38,114 nucleotides of DNA. Source: Spirochaetota bacterium. GTDB lineage: Bacteria; Spirochaetota; UBA4802; UBA5550. The stretch lies in contig JAFGBT010000031.1 of NCBI GenBank assembly GCA_016933025.1, positions 1-38,114 of the forward strand, written 5' to 3'. Within the stretch, counting starts at the first letter, position 1, and each line of letters opens with the position of its first letter. Shown piece by piece: positions 32,195-38,114 of the stretch. Made by a program: the position numbers and the translations under genes. Below the pieces are notes generated by a model. The model searched no databases. It worked only from the letters and a program-made list of their open reading frames with translations, and had not been told where the DNA came from.

Positions 32195-32245
32195 CCGGTC
32201 ACGCAACGCTTCACAGACAACGATCCGCCTGAAATAGCATCAGAC

Positions 32246-32274
32246 TTGACGTTCCCCGCTCAAACAATTATTTT
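32246..32274 (+). promoter_or_regulatory. Probable sigma-70 promoter of the PQQ-propeller lipoprotein
   Basis: TTGACG at 32246-32251 and TATTTT at 32269-32274 are spaced by 17 bp. Transcription would start near 32281, giving a leader of about 100 bases to ATG 32382. Confidence 0.45.
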
Positions 32275-32381
32275 AGTAACATGTGCTTTTCCGGCCCCAC
32301 CGGCGGCGATTCAAAGCAGATGATATTTGCCGGATTCGCGCGGCACCGCGGCACAATCAAACAACTCGGAGAGCTATCCTG

Positions 32382-33917
32382 ATGATCATGGACATTCCCG
32401 AAAAAACAAACTTCATAATACCGAGAAATTCCGCGCTGGTGATCATGCTATGCCTGTGCGCCTGCCTGACAACCTGCATAGGCTGCAAAAAGAAAACAAG
32501 CGGCATTCCCCTCATCCCGATAGGCCCGACCTCCGCAGCGCCATCGCTCACTTACGAGAATACTATCTGCTGCTTCGGCATATTCGGGTCGCCGGTGATA
32601 GACGCCGATTCGCATCTATTCATCGGCTCGATCCGCTCCGCCGGAGAAACACTGACATGTAGCTTCTTCGCCAATCCGATAGAGGGAGCATCCGGCCTGC
32701 TCCACGGCATCGAGTACGACGGCACGCCACTGGCCGGGTTTCCCTACGACTCCGAGCGGGGGAGCGTGATGGCGACGGCGATAGAGTGCGCCCCCATCCT
32801 GCTCGCGGACGGAAGCATCATATTCGGCAAGGACGACGGGTACATGTATCGCGTAAATGCAGATGGGACCCTGAACTGGGAGTCGCCTGCCGATGACCCA
32901 TTCAATCCCGCAGCGCCCATCGACGACAACGAGCAAATGATACCCTCCCCGCTCCTCGACGTACCGAACAACGCGGTGGTGTTCCTCAGCCATTTCTCGG
33001 ACGTGTACGGTCCGGGCCTGACCGCTGACGCGGTTGCGGTGTTTTGCCCGGCCCTCGACCCCTCTCCCTTTAAAACAACGGCGACACAGTGGTACTCAAA
33101 GCTCTATGCCCTTAATCTGGAAAACGGCTCGCGCAAATGGGTCTTTAACCCGGTCACGGATCCTGCCTCCGGCGGGAATCCCATGGTCGGCTGGGGGTCG
33201 CCTGCCATGGGCTCGGACGGGTCGTATATCATATGCCTGATGCAGACCGCCAAGCCGGGGGTCAACTATGTGCCCACCACCGGCCGCGTGTTCGCGATAA
33301 ATCCTGCGGACGGAACGAGTCGCTGGGTCTACCCGGCGGCAAGCGATCTGGATTATTCGCTCTGGACATCCCCGGTCATCTCTCCTTCCGGCAACATATA
33401 CATCGGGGCGAGCAGATACGACTACGCTCCCGGAGCGAGGCTTTACTCCCTCACCCCCGAGGGTGCGCCTCGCTGGTACTATGAGTTCACCGGCGAGAAC
33501 ACGATCGCGGCAAGCCCCGCGCTCCTGTCTGACGGCACCATCATTGTCGCCACCCAGAATCGCCACATGTCTGACCCGAACCAGCTTTACGGCAGGGTCT
33601 ACGCGCTGACCGATAACGTTACCGAAGCAATCGAACAATGGAGATATCCTTCCTCCGGCTCAGTGCCCTGCGGGTTCTATTCATCTCCGCTGGTTGACGC
33701 CAACGACCGCGTGTACATCGCCAATGAACCGTTCCCCTACCAGCTGGGTGTGGACAACGGAATGAACGCCTACCTCATCGGGCTCAGCAGCAGCGGGACC
33801 TCCCTGTTCGTCGTTGATCTTGAAGGTTTCGTCCACGGCAATATGGCGCTCGGCCCGGACGGGTCGCTGATCGTTCCGCAGCGCAAGCCGCCGAAGGTTC
33901 TCATCTATCATGACTAG
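32382..33917 (+). CDS. PQQ-like beta-propeller lipoprotein
   Basis: 511 residues. The N-terminus has a hydrophobic stretch with cysteines ('LVIMLCLCACLTTCIGC'), so a lipobox such as L-C-A-C or a relaxed spirochaetal version is likely. The rest is a beta-propeller of PQQ-type repeats: 'DDGYMYRVNADGTLNWE', 'LYALNLENGSRKWVFNP', 'RVFAINPADGTSRWVYP', 'ARLYSLTPEGAPRWYYEF' and 'GRVYALTDN'. No PQQ-dependent catalytic residues were identified, so a structural or binding role is more likely. The frame is open to 32283, but ATG 32382 has GGAGAG eight bases upstream and starts right before the signal peptide. Its stop is five bases from the convergent kinase gene. Confidence 0.87.
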   Translation: MIMDIPEKTNFIIPRNSALVIMLCLCACLTTCIGCKKKTSGIPLIPIGPTSAAPSLTYENTICCFGIFGSPVIDADSHLFIGSIRSAGETLTCSFFANPIEGASGLLHGIEYDGTPLAGFPYDSERGSVMATAIECAPILLADGSIIFGKDDGYMYRVNADGTLNWESPADDPFNPAAPIDDNEQMIPSPLLDVPNNAVVFLSHFSDVYGPGLTADAVAVFCPALDPSPFKTTATQWYSKLYALNLENGSRKWVFNPVTDPASGGNPMVGWGSPAMGSDGSYIICLMQTAKPGVNYVPTTGRVFAINPADGTSRWVYPAASDLDYSLWTSPVISPSGNIYIGASRYDYAPGARLYSLTPEGAPRWYYEFTGENTIAASPALLSDGTIIVATQNRHMSDPNQLYGRVYALTDNVTEAIEQWRYPSSGSVPCGFYSSPLVDANDRVYIANEPFPYQLGVDNGMNAYLIGLSSSGTSLFVVDLEGFVHGNMALGPDGSLIVPQRKPPKVLIYHD

Positions 33918-33922
33918 TATTG

Positions 33923-35908
33923 TTACCCCTCACGGGTGGCCTGGGTAATATTGAATATACGCCTGATATGGGCCATGGCGAGGAAGAACCCGCTGTCCGG
34001 CACGCCCGGGTCGCTGTAGTCGGGCACGGGGACCCAGCGGTGCCGCTGGTCCTCGGGTATCATCGACTCCATGTCGTCAACGATGGCGTTGTACTCCATG
34101 GGGAAGCCGCAGCGTCGCAGGTCCTTGACCGAGCCCTCCGCGCCGCGCGGCCACTCGACGTACTCGTACCTGCTAAAAAACTCCTCAGGCGCCGCGCCGC
34201 TCCCGCGCAGGCTCTCGAACACCTCCTCCGCCTGCTTCCCGGTGAGCGAGGTATACACGAAAATCCGTTCGAAGTTCGACAGGCAGAACTCAAGGAAGTC
34301 ACGGAGACCCGGCCTGGGATGGCGGCCGCCGTAGTCGGTCACCAGGGTCCCCTCGATGTCGAGGGTTATCGCCCGGTCCTGCGCGGCATCGATGCCGGCA
34401 AGCGCGGCGGCGGCCTCGCGCGCGGAGGCGTACCGCGAGTCCGGGTCCTCGGCCAGGCACCGCTCGAAAAAGCCGAGGAAGGCGCGCGGCACGGATCGGA
34501 GCGCGGCCGCCTCGCCCGGGGAGGCAACGAGCCGTCCGCCGAGCATCTGCGCGAACATCACGCCGAAGGAAAAGAGGTCGCTCCGCGCCGACGGCGCCCC
34601 CCCGGCCATGATCTCCGGCGCGATATACCCGGACGTGCCAAGCCGCACGCCGGCGCGCAGGTCGTCCGGGCCGCGGGAAAAGTCGCGCGCGATCCCGAAG
34701 TCTATGAGGCGCGCCTCTCCATCCCGGCCGAAGAGGATATTGTCCGGCTTGATGTCGTTGTGCGCAATGCCAGCCGCGTGGAGCTCCGCCAGTATCGAGA
34801 GAATGCGCGCCGCCACCGCCTTGGCGCGGCCGCAGGGCATCACCCCGCGGTCCTCCAGCACGTCTGCGAGGGAGCCGCCCCCTGCGAACTCCTCCTCGTA
34901 GAACATGCCGAGAGCCCCGTCGGTCACGCGCGCCGGCCTCACCACGCCCGGGTGCGTTACCGCGCTCGCGAACTTCTCCTCGTTGACAAAATGCCAGTAG
35001 TTCTCGTCGAAGCCGCCCCCGCGGTTCTCAAAGGTCTTGAGCACCGCCGGGGCATTGCGCTCCCGGTCCCAGGCGGCGTAAATATCCGACATGCTCCCAT
35101 TCCAGATGACGCCCTTGACCGCGTAGGGACCTCCCTCGCGGCCGTCCTCGTACCTGACGCCCGGGTCCCTGACGCCGGCAAGCACCGGGTCATCCGCCCC
35201 AAGGGCGCCGGCCCGCGGCCGCCCCGCAAGCGGCAGCTCCACCGCCGGAGCGCCCGGGACGCCGTCCTCCACGTAGCGTCCGGTCTCCCCGCTGGCCGAC
35301 CTGAGCACCATCAGGCTCCCGAGCGGCCGGTGCGGGTCGCGCCGCCATACCGCGAGGGGCCGGAGCGTAACATAGCCACCGGTTGCCGGGTCCACCAGCA
35401 GGGGCGTACCCTCGCCGAACGCGCTGGCCGCTGAATCGGTCCAGATGACATACTCGATGCGCGGACCCAGGAGCACCCTGACGCCCTCGGGCTCAACGCA
35501 GGCGATACGGTACCGCGCGAGAAAGCGCGCCGGCTCCAGCGCCGCCAGGAGCGATTCGCATCCGCCGCGCCCTTCCATCCCGGGATACACGCCCGCGTGC
35601 TGAAGGAGAAGCACCGGGCTCGGCATGGCGGCGAGCGCACCGAACTCGCCGGCATCGAGCTCGAGCCTCAGGTCGCGCGCGCCGGGAGGTCCGGCGACCG
35701 CCGACGGGTCCCCGGCAAGGTAAAGGGCCTGCCTCAGGGCAGCGATACACCTGACCGCGGCCGCGGCGCACCATTCAGCCTTGCTCCCGATTTCCCGCTC
35801 CTCCCGCGCGTACAGGACAGACTCGTAGGAGCGCGACACCGGCCTGGGGAACCGGTAGCGCACCGTGAATTCGCGGTCAAAGGCGAGCTCTTCCCTGCTG
35901 ATATTCAT
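33923..35908 (-). CDS. Ser/Thr protein kinase fused to FCP1/NIF-type HAD phosphatase domain
   Basis: 661 residues in three parts. Residues 1-255 match no recognised domain. Residues 260-510 are a Hanks-type kinase: ATP-binding Lys291 ('APAVLKTF'), catalytic loop H383-N-D385 with Lys387 ('AHNDIKPDNILF'), D403-F-G and 'GYIAPEI'. Residues 511-645 are a HAD domain of the NLI-interacting-factor (FCP1) type: D517-I-E519-G-T ('TLDIEGTLV'), 'IFVYTSLTGKQ', Lys595 ('SVKDLRRC') and acidic pair 611-612. Both activities look possible, although the second HAD acid is Glu rather than Asp. The gene is much more GC-rich than its neighbours and has no ribosome site. A TTGACA at 35939-35944 would leave almost no leader. 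It would act in the cytoplasm. Confidence 0.9.
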   Translation of the reverse strand: MNISREELAFDREFTVRYRFPRPVSRSYESVLYAREEREIGSKAEWCAAAAVRCIAALRQALYLAGDPSAVAGPPGARDLRLELDAGEFGALAAMPSPVLLLQHAGVYPGMEGRGGCESLLAALEPARFLARYRIACVEPEGVRVLLGPRIEYVIWTDSAASAFGEGTPLLVDPATGGYVTLRPLAVWRRDPHRPLGSLMVLRSASGETGRYVEDGVPGAPAVELPLAGRPRAGALGADDPVLAGVRDPGVRYEDGREGGPYAVKGVIWNGSMSDIYAAWDRERNAPAVLKTFENRGGGFDENYWHFVNEEKFASAVTHPGVVRPARVTDGALGMFYEEEFAGGGSLADVLEDRGVMPCGRAKAVAARILSILAELHAAGIAHNDIKPDNILFGRDGEARLIDFGIARDFSRGPDDLRAGVRLGTSGYIAPEIMAGGAPSARSDLFSFGVMFAQMLGGRLVASPGEAAALRSVPRAFLGFFERCLAEDPDSRYASAREAAAALAGIDAAQDRAITLDIEGTLVTDYGGRHPRPGLRDFLEFCLSNFERIFVYTSLTGKQAEEVFESLRGSGAAPEEFFSRYEYVEWPRGAEGSVKDLRRCGFPMEYNAIVDDMESMIPEDQRHRWVPVPDYSDPGVPDSGFFLAMAHIRRIFNITQATREG

Positions 35909-36160
35909 TAGAATGTGTATGATTCATGGAGCGGAAAGTGTCAATTGATATTTACGGGGGTGCCCCGCATGGAGCGGTTATGTCCTGTTATGTGATTTTA
36001 TCGTACATGCATGCTTTTTAATTGCCAAAATAATCAAAAAAATATTGACTAATATTCATACAAAATAGATATCTATAACAAGAATCTCAACGGACATATA
36101 CATTACAGTTCAGCCATCCTTATTTAAACATTTGCATGCGGAATCTCCCGGAGGAATAGT

Positions 36161-36847
36161 ATGCGCGGAAGTGCGTCTCTCTCATTAATGTTGACTTTGA
36201 TTTCATTCATTTTAGTTGCCATTCCAATAAAAGCGGTCGCAGAAGTAATTTATTTACACGATGGATCAATACTAAAGGGCAAGGTTGTTAAGGCCAACAG
36301 TGCGGAAATAACAATAAACTCAAATAACAATATAATTAAGCTGCGGAAGAGTGCCGTAAAAGCAATTAAAATGGATGATGACCCTGATAATGAAATACTA
36401 AATGCCGAATTTGAGCCCTATTCCGTCGGAGCAGCCGTATGGATGTCGGTATTTCCGGTCTGGAGCGGCAGCTTCCGCATCGGGTATAACCCTTATGGGT
36501 TGACTTTTGTTTTATTTAAAACACCAACATTTATTGCGTCATATGTATTTATGTTTTTAGATGTACATGAAATTAGTAGAGATAAGGGAATATTTCATGA
36601 TAAATATGATAATACGTGGAGAATTGCATGTTTCAGTTCAATAGGCGTGTGGTTTCTTCTGACTATTGGAGACATGATATTTTCAGGCAGATGGATTAAA
36701 AAATATAATGACGCGCATATGTCCGGATTAATGCATTTCAAACAAAATATCTCCCTGGATTTTTCAATGAGTCAGGAAATTGAAGATAAGAAAATATGCA
36801 TCCCGGGTAATGATCGATATTATGCATATGTGAAGCTGAGATATTAG
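36161..36847 (+). CDS. Secreted or membrane hypothetical protein
   Basis: 228 residues, AT-rich. A signal peptide (about 1-30; 'LTLISFILVAIPIKAVAE') is followed by a short SH3-like/Tudor-like segment 'VIYLHDGSILKGKVVKANSAEITI', seen in many secreted proteins of Leptospira-like bacteria. Further on there are two hydrophobic stretches ('LTFVLFKTPTFIASYVFMFL' and 'ACFSSIGVWFLLTIGDMIF'), probably membrane helices. No catalytic motif was seen and the role is unknown. GGAGGA at 36150-36155 sets the start. A TTGACT at 36045-36050 lies in the AT-rich 252-bp gap before it, but no convincing -10 follows. Confidence 0.78.
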   Translation: MRGSASLSLMLTLISFILVAIPIKAVAEVIYLHDGSILKGKVVKANSAEITINSNNNIIKLRKSAVKAIKMDDDPDNEILNAEFEPYSVGAAVWMSVFPVWSGSFRIGYNPYGLTFVLFKTPTFIASYVFMFLDVHEISRDKGIFHDKYDNTWRIACFSSIGVWFLLTIGDMIFSGRWIKKYNDAHMSGLMHFKQNISLDFSMSQEIEDKKICIPGNDRYYAYVKLRY

Positions 36848-36924
36848 TTCGTCCGGGCGCGAGTATGTCGAATGCCGGGCGGCGAAACTCACCGCGCTCT
36901 GACGAGCGAAGCCGGCAAAACAGG

Positions 36925-37419
36925 CTATAGCTTCCTGCCGTAATATATATGACTGAGGTTTTCTCCCTTTATTTCAGCCACGTCAGGCATGGTGCCCCAA
37001 ATTTTAAAATCATGTTTTTCAAGCAATTTGCCGCTTTCAGTATTAGTATGAAATATTATGGCGATCATCACAGATTTCTTCAGCTCCCTCGAGGCGTTCA
37101 TAATCTCCGACAATAAGGCGTTCCCCACTCCCCGCCGCCGATAATCCGCATGAATAAAACAGCTCACTTCAACTGTTTTATCCAAGGCCCCTCTTCCTTT
37201 CCGGTACGGGCTGATACTCGCCCAGCCTAGCACGGCATTATTATATTCCGCTACCAGGATCGGATACTCATGCGGCGCATGCTCGTTGAACCATTCCCGT
37301 CTGTCCTCAGCGCTCAATTCGTTTAAAAAACCGACCTTGCGCGCCTGAATCGCCTGATTAATTATCTCAACAATGGCATTGAGATCGTCCCTGCGGGCAT
37401 GTCTGATATTAATTTCCAT
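36925..37419 (-). CDS. GNAT N-acetyltransferase (phosphinothricin-type)
   Basis: 164 residues of the GNAT fold. 'INIRHARRDDLNAIVEIINQAI' starts the fold and the acetyl-CoA motif A is 'HADYRRRGVGNALLSEIM'. The pattern 'SPYRKGRGALDKTVEVSCFIHADYRRRGVG' fits the Pat/Bar phosphinothricin or methionine-sulfoximine acetyltransferase group. The substrate in this organism is unknown. It begins 27 bp after the HXXEE gene stop on the same strand, so they may share an mRNA. Confidence 0.9.
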   Translation of the reverse strand: MEINIRHARRDDLNAIVEIINQAIQARKVGFLNELSAEDRREWFNEHAPHEYPILVAEYNNAVLGWASISPYRKGRGALDKTVEVSCFIHADYRRRGVGNALLSEIMNASRELKKSVMIAIIFHTNTESGKLLEKHDFKIWGTMPDVAEIKGENLSHIYYGRKL

Positions 37420-37446
37420 AATCGTATATCAAATTCCGAAATGATG

Positions 37447-37965
37447 TTAATTGATAATTCCCTGCACCAGCCTGCCGATAAACAATGTTAATTGTATAAG
37501 GAGCACGCCTATTATTTGAAATACGAGACCCGCCATAACGAGTATCTTTATAGTATAATAATTCTCTTTTACGCCTCTCCGCAATAAATACAAGGCAACA
37601 GGGATATTCAAGAAGATGCCGGTTATCACGCCCGGACTATAACCTCCGGTTGCAATGACACCCGCAATGTGCGGCACAAAAACATTGACGAGTATGGCGA
37701 CCAGCACGCCCCCCATTATATAACCGGCCATACGGCTGTCACTTTTGGTGAAATAATAAATTACGCCGTAAATAACAAGCGTCAATAATACAATCGCGAA
37801 TCGAAATTCAAATATTCCGACTGAATAGCTGAATTTTCCGACAGCATAGGAGGCACCGGGCAGCCATACGGCTTCCTCTACATTATGGAGAGTCTCGGAT
37901 ATCGCCAGTATCCAGATTATTTTTTTATATTGAACCGCGTTAAGTTTTTGAATTATATCAGCCAT
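37447..37965 (-). CDS. HXXEE-domain integral membrane protein
   Basis: 172 residues with about five hydrophobic helices. The family motif is visible in the first helix: 'SETLHNVEEAVWLP', where H-N-V-E-E gives HxxEE. The function is unknown; the family is small membrane proteins. ATG 37965 is preferred over GTG 37971, which lies two codons upstream. It leads a probable two-gene unit with the GNAT gene. Like its neighbours at the right edge, it is AT-rich. Confidence 0.83.
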   Translation of the reverse strand: MADIIQKLNAVQYKKIIWILAISETLHNVEEAVWLPGASYAVGKFSYSVGIFEFRFAIVLLTLVIYGVIYYFTKSDSRMAGYIMGGVLVAILVNVFVPHIAGVIATGGYSPGVITGIFLNIPVALYLLRRGVKENYYTIKILVMAGLVFQIIGVLLIQLTLFIGRLVQGIIN

Positions 37966-38039
37966 AGACACTCGAGATTTTTAACGGGGCCATACGGGGA
38001 ACTGTTCGTGTACTTTCAAGGGGGATTCGCGTGGGAGTG

Positions 38040-38068
38040 TTGACAAACTCAAAGAGAAATAAATTAAT
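38040..38068 (+). promoter_or_regulatory. Possible rightward promoter at the window edge
   Basis: A perfect TTGACA at 38040-38045 is followed after 17 bp by ATTAAT at 38063-38068. It would drive a gene beyond the window. GGAGA at 38081-38085 and an ATG at 38096-38098 follow, but a stop codon comes at once. The -10 is a weak match. Confidence 0.25.
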
Positions 38069-38114
38069 TGAAAATTATATGGAGACATAACAAATATGTA
38101 AGAAAATAATCAAA

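Noticed and set aside
33920..35434. Long 504-residue plus-strand ORF opposite the kinase
   Set aside because: It is antisense to a clear kinase-HAD gene, is rich in Arg/Ala/Pro/Gly and has no motifs. It arises from the high GC of the gene.
38096..38101. ATG after GGAGA at the right edge as a gene start
   Set aside because: The next codon is TAA.

Overview
The window looks like part of a chromosome from a free-living, GC-rich spirochaete or a near relative. The hints are two 7TMR-DISM sensors, several SpoIIE-type (PP2C) phosphatases, a CheB-CheR fusion, chemoreceptors without a large periplasmic domain, a short relaxed lipobox, and a secreted protein with a 'DGS-x-x-x-GKV' repeat like those common in Leptospira relatives. 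This placement is inference from gene content; no rRNA or tRNA gene was found.

Layout. (1) 1-2143: the end of a chemoreceptor and a membrane PP2C phosphatase. (2) 2161-8371: a co-directional run of small-molecule or lipid-type enzymes: ferredoxin-nitroreductase, SRPBCC protein, alpha/beta hydrolase, SCP2-like/3-hydroxyisobutyrate dehydrogenase fusion, second hydrolase and MBL hydrolase. Two copies of a composite palindromic repeat flank the second hydrolase. (3) 8389-15453, minus strand: MBL hydrolase, chemoreceptor, DUF362 ferredoxin protein, 7TMR-DISM chemoreceptor, phosphoribosyltransferase. (4) 15606-18898, plus strand: serine hydrolase overlapping a 7TMR-DISM/PAS/ATPase sensor. (5) 18905-20638, minus strand: serine hydroxymethyltransferase and a small unknown. 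(6) 20995-27174: receiver-PAS-PAS-PP2C phosphatase facing a PAS histidine kinase and a CheB-CheR-PAS protein. (7) 27483-27941: a peroxiredoxin-like gene with an in-frame UGA at the expected redox Cys, probably a selenoprotein. (8) 27984-31053, minus strand: LysM/M23 peptidase, DUF1254/DUF1214 pair and an extended RNase HI. (9) 31144-31790: a DUF4258/DUF2283 toxin-antitoxin-like pair between two copies of a palindromic repeat, one of them a perfect 42-bp palindrome. (10) 31877-35908: NIF3/YqfO-like small protein, PQQ-propeller lipoprotein and a Ser/Thr kinase fused to a HAD (FCP1/NIF-type) phosphatase domain. (11) 36161-38114: an AT-rich end with a secreted unknown, a GNAT acetyltransferase and an HXXEE membrane protein.

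How the genes may work together. About a third of the window is signal transduction: two PP2C phosphatases, an RsbW-like ATPase sensor, a HisKA_2 kinase, CheB-CheR and three chemoreceptors. This suggests linked chemosensory and partner-switching (anti-sigma/anti-anti-sigma) control. The 2161-8371 enzymes could form a catabolic or detoxification set for acyl or hydrophobic compounds, but no substrate can be read from sequence. The strongest leads are the candidate selenoprotein, the kinase-phosphatase fusion and the two repeat families.
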